NCBI GenBank assembly: GCA_034440575.1
Contig: JAOTOL010001512.1
Location: 124,001 to 188,000, forward strand
DNA length: 64,000 nt
DNA from: Imbricaverruca yamaguchii
Taxonomy: Eukaryota > Arthropoda > Thecostraca > Neoverrucidae
Direction of reading: 5' to 3'
Shown here: piece by piece, positions 26,001 through 31,576 of the stretch
How positions within the stretch are numbered: the stretch's first letter is position 1
Layout of the letters: each line of letters starts with the position of its first letter
Translations under genes and position numbers: made by a program
The notes under the pieces: generated by a model
What the model saw: the letters and a program-made list of their open reading frames with translations, nothing else
Databases searched by the model: none
What the model was told of the DNA's origin: nothing

Positions 26001-29000
26001 GCTCTGCAGCCGGTCTGCCGGCGGCTGACGTCAGCCCGCCGCTGCTGCGACACCACATCGTCGTCGCCGTGTAAGCTCAGCCGACCCACGCCGCTCTGGC
26101 TGGCCTACTGTGCAGGATCCTCTGGCAGCTTGTTTACCGTTTGAATCGCCGCGCGCCAGCTTTTAGGACGGGTGAACGCCGATCTTTGCGTTCGCTACCG
26201 GATAGCGATTGAGTCGTGGCGCATATTTATTTATTTTGGCGCATTGGAACATTTTTACCTTCCAAAACGCACGTTTTGGTGTTATATGCCGCCATCCCCA
26301 GGAGCGATATTTGACCATCATAACGTCGCTGTAGATTATCTGTAAACACATATCTGAGCGCCAAATGGCGCTGGTAGTCGGCTAGGCCGTTAAGGTTCAA
26401 TTCCTTGTTATCACCATGAAGCTGAGCCGAGGCGGCGTGGCGGCGCTGCACGGCCGCGTGGCCAGTCGCCACCGGCGTGCCCGCCACCTATCAACAGCTC
26501 TCGGCTACACTCCTGCTACCCACCTGTTCTGTTGCCCTGTGGTCGTTCTCAAGCACCCTACGGTTGGGCCCCTTCTGGGCGCTGCATGATCGACGCAGTC
26601 GATGCGCCCTTCAACTCCAATGACTAACTAACTAACGGGTGGGCCCCTTCATCGCGATACGTTCTGCCGAGCTGATCTGGCACCGTTGCTCTGTCACGTT
26701 CTGCTCACTTAATTGACCCCATTGTTCTGACGTGCTCTGGTGGTCCGGTTTGACCGCTGTCCTCTGATTGGGTGCTGCGCGGTAGCACGCCGTTCCTGCG
26801 CTGCTGCGCGCTCTACTTCCACCTGCTGACGGGTGTGCGCGCGCCGGCCGAGCTGCAGCAGCCGCTGCCTCTGTCCCAGCAGTACCCACACCTGCTGCGC
26901 TACTTGGGCCTCGACTCGCTGAGTGTCCCGGAGGCTACCCAGGAGGGCAGTGTGCTGCGCGACTCTATAAACCGGTCAGTGTGCCCGCTTTTCGTGTTTG
27001 ACCCTAGTTGAAGTTCAAAGTGGGTGTGCTGTCCCCATGTGACCCAAGCCTTTTCTCTATAACGTGTGTTAGTAGGATGTGTACTGTTGGAACCTCACGA
27101 CGTCAGATTTTAGGACGGCTGAACGCCGACACTTCCTTACGTACGCTAATAGGTAATAACTTTGAGGTCGTGGCGTCTTTGAATATTTTTGCCTTCTTCG
27201 ACAAACACGCTTTGAGTTGAAGTACCGCCAAAGTGCGAACGCGAAATGGAATGATGTGCCGTGAAAATAAATAACTGACTGCTATAGCAGCGTTGTAGAT
27301 CTTTTATGATACAGATTTGGGCGCAAAATGATCCCAGTAATCGACGCGCCCATAAGCTCCAAGTCATCATCATGGCCACAATTTCTGGTCAATGTGTGTG
27401 TGTCTGCTGTCCCCAACTGAGCTCGGCTCCAGATCAGTATGCAAGCCATGGTGGTTCAGCCGTGTCTGACTTTGGACCCGGGACCTTTGGTGCCAAAAAC
27501 TCAACACTACCGCTGGGCTACCCCCGCCTACTGCAGGTGGTGTAGCGACAAGAGCCTGCTGAACGCTGCTGCGATACCATTGGCCAGACACCTGGTGGAA
27601 GACCGGCTGTGCAGTCTGGTCGATCTGCCCCACGAGTATTCGGATCTCATCATCAGAGTGAGCTCGCTCCCCCTCGTCTGCTGACGTCACAAACCGGCAA
27701 GATGCCTTGCGAGAGTTTCACACCACGCCGCCATGGTTATTCTTGAAATGGGGTGCAGTATGCCACTTGCTGAACACTGAATAGACGTTCTTCCCAAGGG
27801 GGGATCGGCATCGGGCTTCTAAGCGCGTGTTTGTGAACTCTTCACGCATCGTTTTTAACAGTGTCCCGTTTATAAGTATTGTGCTTATGCTCACATAACG
27901 TATCCGGGATCGTGAAGCCGAACATCCCGTAGCACAATTCAAGGTAAAGGGATTACCTATGATATGCTGTGCTATACAATACCAGTTTATATCATAGATA
28001 TTTGTATCGGTATCGTCGATATCGATATCCACAAATGATGTACCTACCAAAAGGCGCAAAACGAGTAGTCATTTGCACTCAGTTGTCTCAAAATTGGGTT
28101 TGACGGACTTAACAAGTATCTAGCAGTATTTTCATGCCGATTTCGACATCCGACTTTGCTCATTTCGACATCCCGCTTTACTCATTTCGACATCTCGCAA
28201 CGTGAAACCATTATTTTAGCACTACCGCGTCGAGACAGGTGATTATTGCATGCACTCCCGTGTGTTGACTTCGCATCAGACGGTGTCTGGTGTCGGTGTT
28301 ACCATTGCGTTCACGTGGCAAGGAGCGAAGTATCAACGCTCGGGTTATGTCTGTGTGTGAACTCGGACGGTGTTCGGCGCGTGCCTGTGGAACAAGCTGG
28401 TCTGCGGAAGATGTCCAGATGAACAGTACACCAATGTTGGCACTTTCGTCGTGGACGCTGCTCGTGTTAATTTTGTGTTGAAGCTTGTAGCGTACGCACC
28501 CCCGATTGCGTGCATTTTCGGCGAGTTCTCACGAAGCTGGATCCGCGCTAGAGATCACGAGCCAGTAGATATTCCCTACAGTACCTGCGGTCAAATAAGC
28601 ACATTTCGTCACGTGCTCGTCGCAAACGTGTACGTGAACATGCGAGCTCATGTCTGTGGCAATATTAGCTGCAGCACAATGAAGCAAAAGCGAAGATAAG
28701 GCGCAGCCATACTCAGATCATGGATCATTTGTGTGCGATATCTGCTGCCTATGGTATGTTTGTGTCTGCCTATGGTATGTTTGTGATTGTTCCATTGTGT
28801 TTGTATACTTGTCCCCAGTCCTGAATCTCACCTCCTACTGCCTGTTGACCGGGGCGCCGTTAAGCGCTGAAATATCAGAATTACCCATCATTAACCTCTG
28901 TGCGCTCCACTATGTGTCATCATATTCTTCCTCGTTTTGCCTCGCCCATTGTAACCTGCGCAAGAAAAGTCATATATGTCTTGGTTGGTATACGTGATAC

Positions 29001-30361
29001 CGCGATGTAATAGCAAACATTGCTATCACGCGTGTGTTGTCGCCGACATATGTGCATATCCCCACACATTCCCCCCACATTCGTCCACCGGTTGTGTGTC
29101 CACCGGTCGTTTGTACACCGCAGCCGGGGTATGCACTGCGTCCGTGTGTACGTACGCGATCGCCGTGCGCCGAGCCGAACCCAGCGGTCAACGCCGGTGT
29201 CCTGTGTGCACCAGGCGTCGAGTTTCCGGTGCGAGTGCGGCGACTCTGAGACGCCGTCCAGTCCGGTGCTGTGTCTGGTGTGCGGCGTGATGCTCTGCTC
29301 GGAGCTGGCGTGCACGCGCGACGGCGCCGAGCCGCGCCGCGGCATGGACGCCCACGCGGTGGCGTGTGGCGACGGCGTCGGCCTGCTGCTGGTGGTGCGA
29401 CGCTGCAAACTCTTCCTGCTGCACGCGTACGGCACGGTCGTCAGGAGTGAGTGAGATCACCGCCCGCCGGGCTCAGCAGTTGGTCGGGTGGACGTGCCAG
29501 CTGAGGCGCCAGTGCGATGTGTTTGGTGCGAGCCCGGTGGGTAGGTGGAGGGGTAGGAGGAGGTCGGGAACACGGGAACACGGGAGGGCAACAGGACAAG
29601 GTGGGACGTGAATTATCGTGCGTGACGAGTAATACGACATAAACTTGGCCGTGTGTCCCACCAGATACTGGCGTGTCGTTACGTGAGTGCCTAGAGAATG
29701 GCGTGTCGTGTCATGTGTGTCCCCAGATACTGATGTGTCGTGCGTGTGTCAACCACAAGTAATGCACCCTCCGTGTGCCCACCAGAAGTGATGTGTCCTT
29801 AATGTGTCCTCCAGAAGTGGTGTACCCTCCATGTTCCCTCAGAGGTGATGTACCCTGTGTGTCCACCAGAAGTGATGTACCCTCAATGTGTCCACTAGAA
29901 GTGATGTACCCCATTTGTCCACCATCGCTACTCTTCGCCCGCGACAAATCGGCGTGAGAGATTGGCGATGCTGCATGACTCAACGGTCGATGTGTCGTAA
30001 AACCAATAACCAACCATGTGTCCACCAGAAGTGACGTACCCTCCATGTGTCCACCAGAAGTGATGTACCCTCCATGTGTTCCCCAGAGGTTTTGTGCCCT
30101 CCTTGTGTCCAACATAGGTGATATACCCCACATATGTCCACCAGAAGTGATGTACCCTCCATGTGTCCCCCAGAGGTGATGTACCCTCCGCCGTACGTGG
30201 ACCGGTTCGGCGAGGTTGACCAGGGCCTGCGGCGCGGGAACCCGCTGACGCTGCAGCGGGAGCAGTACGCCAAGCTGACCCGGCTGTGGCTGTCGCACGG
30301 TGTGTCTGACGAGGTGTCGCGCTCCCTGGAGGAGTTCTCGGCCGGCATGATCCTCGAGTAG
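1899..30361 (+). CDS. UBR2: UBR1/UBR2-type N-recognin E3 ubiquitin ligase, C-terminal part (16 exons)
   Basis: Sixteen GT-AG exons joined in phase give 3,321 nt, exactly 1,107 codons with the terminal TAG; the 5' half of the gene lies upstream of the window. The family recognises destabilising N-terminal residues (N-degrons) and ubiquitinates the protein with a RAD6-type E2. Seen here: an entry segment VRAGQWKRNG like the middle of UBR2, a helical central region, a RING-H2 (CILC, HTSSCGHTMHATCW, then CPLC in the next exon), and a C-terminal Cys/His cap ending in DQGLRRGNPL. The match is closer to UBR2 (AFVQRSTVLS, FDSV) than to UBR1, but many arthropods have a single orthologue for both. Recognition is from remembered family sequence, not a search. 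A conserved stretch normally found between the residues of exons 10 and 11 (the VP-x-M-x-W region) was not found. Almost every intron carries a minisatellite touching one of its splice sites. Confidence 0.93.
2004..2110 (+). repeat. Donor-copy array after UBR exon 1
   Basis: The exon-intron junction CTCCAG|GTGGGTGG plus ~35 intron bases is repeated with period 44-45. Copies of AG|GTGG stand at 2004 (real), 2048 and 2093. Confidence 0.85.
2485..2592 (+). CDS. UBR2: UBR exon 2 of window
   Basis: 36 codons, phase 0 to 0 (VAQICASLMDSDEFVATLMF), aligning with the family's SMMDPNHFLMIMLSRFE segment. The acceptor is cttggcag. I chose the donor CTG|GTGAGA at 2593 because the next exon then joins in phase; the reading frame stays open well past it into a donor-bearing repeat. 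Confidence 0.8.
2575..2905 (+). repeat. Donor-copy degenerate array after UBR exon 2
   Basis: CTGGTGAGAAC at the real donor (2591) recurs with slight change near 2640, 2725, 2799, 2829 and 2879, among degenerate units with GCCGACCAG and CAACCAGACAACG. Confidence 0.75.
3463..3600 (+). CDS. UBR2: UBR exon 3 of window
   Basis: 46 codons, phase 0 to 0, with ENGMADFLLLLIHVFSERYH-PGVG, the family's EEMLxLIIxxxGERFSPGVG segment. The acceptor is gtttcag and the donor GAG|GTAATC. Confidence 0.9.
4293..4350. repeat. (TA)n microsatellite
   Basis: TA dinucleotides with AAA interruptions. Confidence 0.9.
4999..5053 (+). mobile_element. LINE 3' tail fragment
   Basis: GCGCTGCATGAC...TCGATGCGCC then CCCCAATAACCAACCAACC. 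The same ~55-base end is found at the 3' end of the LINE (17330-17374) and in four other places here. Severe 5' truncation. Confidence 0.7.
5198..5357 (+). CDS. UBR2: UBR exon 4 of window
   Basis: 160 nt, phase 0 to 1: VIQFLCVKPMTHSQLTKRLP through TYQLKPG, matching the UBR2 segment IKPMAHSELVKSLPE...YELKPE. The acceptor is cccgcag and the donor CCAG|GTGAAA. A GC-rich minisatellite begins about 15 bases into the intron. Confidence 0.92.
5372..5700 (+). repeat. GC-rich minisatellite, UBR intron 4
   Basis: About ten units of ~33 bp around GGGGACGGCGCCTCCGGCCT. It begins 15 bases after the donor of exon 4 but does not copy it. Confidence 0.9.
5991..6048. repeat. Foldback palindrome, 58 bp
   Basis: CAGTACTGAAAAT and AAAAACCA on the left pair with TGGTTTTT and ATTTTCAGTACTG on the right, around a TTA centre. 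Confidence 0.85.
6820..6992 (+). repeat. Dispersed repeat family D, copy 1
   Basis: Shares with 9650-9842 the blocks GAATGG/GAATCG, CTGCTCTGTGAT, GTTCAAGA, GATGTCACAGG-TTTGAA and the end CCTCTCCACATCCAGAA then AAATCCAAC. Confidence 0.7.
7066..7285 (+). CDS. UBR2: UBR exon 5 of window
   Basis: 220 nt, phase 1 to 2. The incoming G plus AG gives Glu, then FYWRYSCMWQHYSRRDCSMS and a Pro-rich stretch LPPPALPAF, matching the family's YFYHFSRAEQSKAEE...LPPPVLPPF. The acceptor is gcggcag and the donor GGCAG|GTGGGC. Confidence 0.92.
7667..7730 (-). repeat. Dispersed repeat E, copy 1
   Basis: Minus strand AAGTTCAGGTAAAGGGATTAC then CTAT, and TATACAATACCAGTTT-TA-CATAG; matches 27936-27997. Confidence 0.7.
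8553..8598. repeat. Near-perfect 46-bp palindrome
   Basis: GTGCCATTTTT-GCG-ATTTCAG meets its complement with no loop around the central CAGCTG; only three position pairs are mismatched. Confidence 0.9.
8790..8837. repeat. Hairpin, 48 bp
   Basis: CCTCTAGTGACTCG / CGAGTCACTAGAGG arms with inner AGCTTT / AAAGCT-like pairing and a short GTATC loop. Confidence 0.85.
9160..9355 (+). repeat. Acceptor-copy array before UBR exon 6
   Basis: The acceptor region TGCGTGGGCAG|ACTGAGGGACAG has an older copy TGCGTGGGCACACTGAAGGAC at 9263 and a more degraded one near 9190, each followed by ATCTGTCGGGCATGT or the like, with CTGACCTAGCC in between. Confidence 0.8.
9356..9515 (+). CDS. UBR2: UBR exon 6 of window
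   Basis: 160 nt, phase 2 to 0: RLRDSEPSGISEWILQRVLY then LVAIALGEEE, matching the family's SESMLQRVLHLIGMALQEE. The acceptor is gtgggcag and the donor ATG|GTGGGT. Two degraded copies of the acceptor and exon start lie just upstream. Confidence 0.92.
9650..9842 (+). repeat. Dispersed repeat family D, copy 2
   Basis: Same block order as copy 1, ending TTCCTCTCCACATCCAGAAT then GCCAAGCAAAAATCCAACTA. Confidence 0.7.
10094..10126 (+). mobile_element. SINE family A body fragment, diverged
   Basis: GCGACCAACTGGCGTGAGAG then GTTGGTGGCG matches the SINE A body motif with a few changes. Flanking sequence is not clearly SINE. Confidence 0.45.
10320..11262 (+). repeat. ~23-bp minisatellite before UBR exon 7
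   Basis: About forty units of TGATGCCAGTTGTCCTGTGTC with variants (CCGGTGTC towards the 3' end). The last unit ends ~50 bases before the acceptor of exon 7. Each unit has a CCAG|TTGTCC acceptor-like AG, but no clear copy of the exon start. Long open frames on the minus strand here are repeat translations. Confidence 0.95.
11311..11954 (+). CDS. UBR2: UBR exon 7 of window: coiled helix and first half of RING-H2
   Basis: 644 nt, phase 0 to 2. It starts VGSTRLGSQSELLGWVVDRL, continues with a Lys/Arg/Ala-rich helix (EQKRRRAAAAARRARILDQM, the family's 'KRKAEIARLRREKIMAQM' helix), an acidic Ser-rich linker, then CILCQAVDR, AFVQRSTVLSRDRAF and HTSSCGHTMHATCWRNHFDSV. These hold the first Cys pair and the Cys-x-His-x2-His-x2-Cys cluster of the RING-H2. 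Acceptor gcgacag; donor CCCAG|GTGAGG, repeated at 12002 and 12049. Confidence 0.97.
11955..12095 (+). repeat. Donor-copy array after UBR exon 7
   Basis: CCAG|GTGAGGTGTG occurs at the real donor 11955 and again at 12002 and 12049, exact 47-base steps, each with CACCCAGGGTCGGCTA-like filler. All three are good donor sequences. Confidence 0.95.
12562..12727 (+). mobile_element. tRNA-derived SINE, family A, full length
   Basis: The tRNA-like head has an A box (TAGCCTAGGGGCAAG) and a B box (GGTTCGAATCT). A body follows (TCGCTACTCTTCGCCCGCG, CGGCGTGAGAGATTGGCG), then a tail GGTCGATGTGTCGTAAAACC and (TAACC)n. Perfect 12-base target-site duplication CCTATCGACACC at 12550-12561 and 12728-12739. Confidence 0.9.
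13015..13215 (+). repeat. Dispersed repeat family D, copy 3 (diverged)
   Basis: Keeps only the start (CGCTGGAAGATTGAATGGTG) and the end TTCCCTCCATATCCAGGATC then GCAAAATACAAGTCCAGCCCTG. Confidence 0.5.
13250..13590 (+). repeat. Degenerate repeats before UBR exon 8
   Basis: Many variants of TGCTGAGGTCAGGTCACGTG up to the real acceptor (GCTGAGGTCAGGTCACCATG then CCGCAG). The last unit provides the branch/pyrimidine region of exon 8. Confidence 0.7.
13591..13774 (+). CDS. UBR2: UBR exon 8 of window: end of RING-H2
   Basis: 184 nt, phase 2 to 0: RVHYLSGFDVRRQEFLCPLC then QRLSNTVVPIVP, which closes the RING with the last CPLC pair. An Ala-Val-rich run (VAAAAVAAHPPPEDN) follows. Acceptor gccgcag; donor AAG|GTAGGA. 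Confidence 0.97.
13782..13900 (+). repeat. ~45-bp array after UBR exon 8
   Basis: Three units of GACACTTCACTGCCC then GGACGTTTGTCACGTCACGG, starting eight bases after the donor. Confidence 0.85.
13915..14112 (+). repeat. Direct duplication, ~100 bp
   Basis: TACTGAAAGTGAAATATTAT to GACGGT-GAAGGGAC is present twice (13917 and 14013), at about 90% identity by eye. Confidence 0.9.
14115..17374 (+). mobile_element. I-group non-LTR retrotransposon, degenerate copy (UBR intron 8)
   Basis: A plus-strand LINE fossil ends at 17374 with a (TAAC)n-type tail. It carries reverse transcriptase remains, an RNase H domain and a C-terminal Cys/His part, the order of the I superfamily. The 5' limit is unclear: 14115-14715 is Pro/Arg-rich, GC-rich sequence that may be ORF1 or 5' UTR. 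The endonuclease domain is missing, so the copy is deleted internally or rearranged near 14.7 kb. Confidence 0.75.
14719..17235 (+). pseudogene. LINE reverse transcriptase/RNase H pseudogene
   Basis: Reverse transcriptase blocks in order: thumb-side SAIKSLKSVAERPDRIHSEM, ATVIPILESGKSGLDPLRYR-PIA, motif A ISFDLEAAY (catalytic Asp present), QQTSGVSQGSVLS, and catalytic FGDD near 15578 (usually FADD/FVDD). RNase H begins near 16450 with FADGSNNITGARCVFV. The C-terminal part is RIGHTYSTHRYLM plus CP-x-TLTVRHVLLTCQHFASER. Breaks: a frame change near 15150, a stop at 15631-15633, and further shifts near 15770, 15900, 16270 and 16980. The copy is not functional. Confidence 0.85.
17375..18229. other. 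UBR intron 8, distal part
   Basis: Holds SINE B (17810-17995) and a small 18-bp repeat CTCTGCCCGCCATACTCCCA x4 at 18000-18070. Between 17.40 and 17.52 kb is a loose ~60-base direct repeat (TGTCAATG...GTTCTGTGCAAT). Confidence 0.6.
17810..17995 (+). mobile_element. tRNA-derived SINE, family B
   Basis: Head GGGATAGCCGAGTGGTGAAG (A box) and CCCGGGTTCGACACTA (B box), a body with CAATCCCGCGGCCCACCGGC, and tail GTGTGTCGTGAACCACCCAATAAATAAAC. No cloverleaf with intact stems, so it is not a tRNA gene. Confidence 0.75.
18230..18338 (+). CDS. UBR2: UBR exon 9 of window
   Basis: 109 nt, phase 0 to 1, with QQQCGRRMQHVTQDISSHD. Acceptor ggccggcag, donor GATG|GTGAGA. Sequence conservation is low in this part of the family. 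The call rests on open frame, splice sites and perfect phase fit to exons 8 and 10. It has no ATG. Confidence 0.7.
20160..20612. repeat. 93-bp tandem array, ~4.8 units
   Basis: CCGTCATTATCAGGTCCCCG starts at 20165, 20258, 20351, 20444 and 20538. Units also share GGGCTTTCTCCCGTTCCGTA and GCTGAGAACG. It is open in several frames in both directions, which is a property of the repeat, not of a gene. Confidence 0.95.
22560..22735. repeat. CCCACAC-rich low-complexity tract
   Basis: Runs of CACCC/CACAC; open frames give only His/Pro/Thr. Confidence 0.85.
22840..23100 (+). repeat. Degenerate GA-rich repeats
   Basis: Loose units such as CTCTGAGTATGGAGAGAG, TCTGAGCAAGGTGAGGAAG, TCTGAATGTGGAGAGAG. Confidence 0.5.
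23120..23260 (+). repeat. Duplicated acceptor of UBR exon 10
   Basis: TATGTTGTGNGACTACGTAC then TTGTTACAG|CGGATCAGTTCAGG at 23127-23195 repeats at 23194-23262 as CTGTTACAG|CGGACCAGTTCAGG, 67 bases apart. The upstream copy keeps the AG and ~30 exon bases. Confidence 0.9.
23228..23328 (+). CDS. UBR2: UBR exon 10 of window
   Basis: 101 nt, phase 1 to 0: ADQFRAVMRLGDEPPRMHQS then TLDIADQFIKSLHT. Acceptor ctgttacag, donor ACG|GTAAGT (strong). The acceptor and first ~33 exon bases are duplicated 67 bases upstream. Confidence 0.75.
23828..23985 (+). mobile_element. tRNA-derived SINE, family A, full length
   Basis: Same structure as 12562-12727 (TAGTCTAGGGGTAAG, GGTTCGAGTCT, GCGACTAATCGGCGTGAG). 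Perfect duplication GGAATGGCAGACACCGG at 23811-23827 and 23986-24002. Confidence 0.9.
24080..24862 (+). repeat. Acceptor-copy minisatellite before UBR exon 11 with 100-bp higher-order repeat
   Basis: About two dozen units of 31-34 bp (GGGGCTGTACCAGTGTGCTCTG and variants), each resembling the real junction CTGTACCAG|TGCGCCCTG. From ~24165 to ~24560 three units form an almost exact 100-bp higher-order repeat present four times. Confidence 0.95.
24863..25291 (+). CDS. UBR2: UBR exon 11 of window
   Basis: 143 codons, phase 0 to 0. I chose the start CALWLTLSG at ctgtaccag|TGCGCC because the family has CAYTIQSIE there, and because exon 10 ends in phase 0. A later AG at 24897-24898 is an alternative start in the same frame. 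It contains LYLRGQLLRSYVYSLHCAEQ and DLLRLLLRPSTRPFNLVLAD, alpha-helical and GC-rich. The donor CGG|GTCAGT is itself the first unit of a short repeat. Confidence 0.85.
25292..25425 (+). repeat. Donor-adjacent array after UBR exon 11
   Basis: Units of GGGTCGGTCTGGGTCTCACT. The real donor GG|GTCAGTCGGGGTCTCGCT is itself the first unit. Confidence 0.85.
25440..25837 (+). repeat. Acceptor-copy array before UBR exon 12
   Basis: About eleven units of 33-37 bp: GACAGGAGCTGTACCGTGAC then TGCTGCCGTGACCC. The real junction is CGGCAG|GACCTGCACTGTGTC, so each unit is a diverged copy of acceptor plus exon start. Confidence 0.92.
25838..26070 (+). CDS. UBR2: UBR exon 12 of window
   Basis: 233 nt, phase 0 to 2: DLHCVRLSLVMHVVQLLLTL (family DLHIFHLVTMAHIIQILLT), an acidic linker, then WLAELCRLVRSAAGLPAADV. 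Acceptor ccggcag, donor GT|GTAAGC. Confidence 0.93.
26576..26635 (+). mobile_element. LINE 3' tail fragment with target-site duplication
   Basis: GGGCGCTGCATGATCGACGC-AGTCGATGCGCCC and a (TAAC)n tail. It is flanked by 15-base direct repeats CGGTTGGGCCCCTTC (26561-26575) and CGGGTGGGCCCCTTC (26636-26650), differing at one base. It sits 150 bases before UBR exon 13. Confidence 0.8.
26786..26974 (+). CDS. UBR2: UBR exon 13 of window
   Basis: 189 nt, phase 2 to 2: TPFLRCCALYFHLLTGVRAP then YPHLLRYLGLDSLSVPE. It matches the family's MPFLKCSALFFHYLNGV...HLCSYLSLP. The acceptor is the weak gcggtag, after a poor pyrimidine tract; the donor is CCG|GTCAGT. Confidence 0.95.
27320..27372 (+). mobile_element. 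LINE 3' tail fragment, diverged
   Basis: GCGCAAAATGATCCCAGTAA then TCGACGCGCCCATAAGCTCC resembles the other tails but lacks the TAAC repeat. Weak match. Confidence 0.45.
27462..27532 (-). mobile_element. SINE family B head, antisense, abutting UBR exon 14
   Basis: Read on the minus strand: GGGGGTAGCCCAGCGGTAGTG, then GGCACCAAAGGTCCCGGGTCC, like the head of the element at 17810. Its complement supplies the pyrimidine-rich CTACCCCCGCCTACTGCAG in front of exon 14. Confidence 0.6.
27537..27657 (+). CDS. UBR2: UBR exon 14 of window
   Basis: 121 nt, phase 2 to 0: RWCSDKSLLNAAAIPLARHL then LVDLPHEYSDLIIR, matching the family's SWC...LINLPEDYSSLINQ. Acceptor ctactgcag, donor AGA|GTGAGC. The pyrimidine tract in front of it comes from an antisense tRNA-like SINE fragment. 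Confidence 0.95.
27936..27997 (+). repeat. Dispersed repeat E, copy 2
   Basis: AATTCAAGGTAAAGGGATTA, CCTATGATATGCTGTGCTAT, ACAATACCAGTTTATATCATAG (shown in pieces). Weaker similarity extends ~100 bases further upstream. Confidence 0.7.
29215..29446 (+). CDS. UBR2: UBR exon 15 of window: C-terminal cap zinc-binding part
   Basis: 232 nt, phase 0 to 1: ASSFRCECGDSE, VLCLVCGVMLCSELACTRDG, AHAVACGDGVGLLLVVRRCK. It matches the family's LCLVCGSLLCSQ...YSCGSGVGIFLRVREC. Acceptor gcaccag, donor AGGA|GTGAGT. Confidence 0.96.
29700..30173 (+). repeat. Acceptor-copy minisatellite before UBR exon 16
   Basis: About ten units of ~30 bp: TGTCCACCAGAAGTGATGTA then CCCTCCATG. The true junction is CCCCAG|AGGTGATGTACCCTCCG. 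One SINE interrupts the array at 29925-30015. Confidence 0.95.
29925..30015 (+). mobile_element. SINE family A, 5'-truncated, inside a minisatellite
   Basis: Body and tail only (TCGCTACTCTTCGCCCGCG to CAATAACCAACC). It landed within the array before UBR exon 16. The repeat bases TGTCCACCA stand on both sides as its target-site duplication (29916-29924 and 30019-30027). Confidence 0.85.
30174..30361 (+). CDS. UBR2: UBR last exon with stop codon
   Basis: 188 nt, phase 1 to stop: KVMYPPPYVDRFGEVDQGLR then RGNPLTLQREQY and a short C-terminal helix ending MILE, TAG at 30359-30361. It matches the family's SPPYLDDYGETDQGLRRGNPL near the C terminus. Acceptor cccccag; about ten copies of this acceptor plus the first exon bases precede it. 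Confidence 0.97.
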
Positions 30362-30431
30362 GCTCGCACAGGTCGGCCGCAGGCTCGTGTCACGGCTGAG
30401 GGTCGGCCTGTGTCGCCACCCCGCGGTCGCT

Positions 30432-30469
30432 GTTGATGTTGGAGCCGTGTTGGCGGCTCCAACATCAAC
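30432..30469 (+). promoter_or_regulatory. Perfect 15-bp stem-loop 3' of the UBR stop codon
   Basis: GTTGATGTTGGAGCC (30432-30446), loop of 8, GGCTCCAACATCAAC (30455-30469). It starts 71 bases after the stop, so it would be in the 3' UTR. Function unknown. Confidence 0.7.
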
Positions 30470-31522
30470 CCAGATGGTCGGTCTGTGTGGCCATCCCGCG
30501 GTGGTCGGCGGACGCCGGCATCCTATCGCCAGTGAGCCCTCTCATTGACGCTGTTGCTCTGGACAATATGCAGACAGCCGTGTGTGCTTTCAATGCCGCC
30601 AGCTAGCCAGGCTCCAGACGTGTGTGTGTGGATCTGGAGAGCATGGTCTTTGGCGTGGTGTGAAGCCATAGCGGATGTGGAATGTTTGGGGAGGGGGCAA
30701 TGTAGATGTGTGCATTTATTCGAGCTGCTTCAAGCGTTACGCTGTGTGGTGGGTGAATTTCGACTGAAAATACGTAGCTCAGTACTGTCTTGACGACCGC
30801 GCATCTCCTACCGGCGTAGAATCTGGCAATTTCTATATGTGCGTTGGATGTGGCCGTCACCTGCACCAGGTGATGCCCGCTCCAATCTGGTGTACACATC
30901 TGCGAGTTTGCTCTTTCTAGTGCCCTCGACTTCAGTGCAGTGGCAGAGACTGACCGGCAACTGAAGCGGAGAACGTGCTCTGCCAGAGGCAGTTAGCACT
31001 GGTAGTCTGACGCCCCTACGACAGGCAGCCTGACCTGCGGCTCGCCGACGGTGCGTCGTGCAGCTGTTTGGTCTGCCGTGCTGCTGTGTCGCGAACTCCC
31101 GCTGTATTGAGAATGTCACGAGGAAGCCCGCGATGCTCACTGTACCAGCGCTGGCTTTGGCTGTGTTTGATGTGGGTGGTGTCTGCGCCTCCCGCGGCTC
31201 GAGTGGCGCCGCTCTGCTGCGCCAGACTCGCTCGATGTGGGTCCGCGCGGCCGGCCATGCTGTGTATGTATGCCCCGTACAGGTTGGTAGAGAGATGTGC
31301 CTTGGGGCGGCCGGGCACGCCTCCGGTCGAGGAGCTGTCAGACAGTGGCTGTCGGCGGCTGTCTGTTGTACCGCGGTGAGGATGCCACGCGCCGGTCACA
31401 CTGCCCGCCAACGGTGTGCACCGGATGACGAATGTGCTCCGGAAGGTGGCCTCGTACTAGTTCAGTTGAGTGGCTGAACAGTTTTAACTATTGTCAACCT
31501 GGTAATACAATGCGTTCGGTAT

Positions 31523-31576
31523 CGGCGCTGTATGACAAACGTAGTCGATGCGCCCGTAAGCCCAAATAGCTAACTA
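31523..31576 (+). mobile_element. 54-bp LINE 3' tail with perfect target-site duplication
   Basis: The element CGGCGCTGTATGAC...GTCGATGCGCCC...CAAATAGCTAACTA is flanked by perfect 16-base repeats ACAATGCGTTCGGTAT at 31507-31522 and 31577-31592. It is among the shortest retroposed copies one could identify with certainty. Confidence 0.85.
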
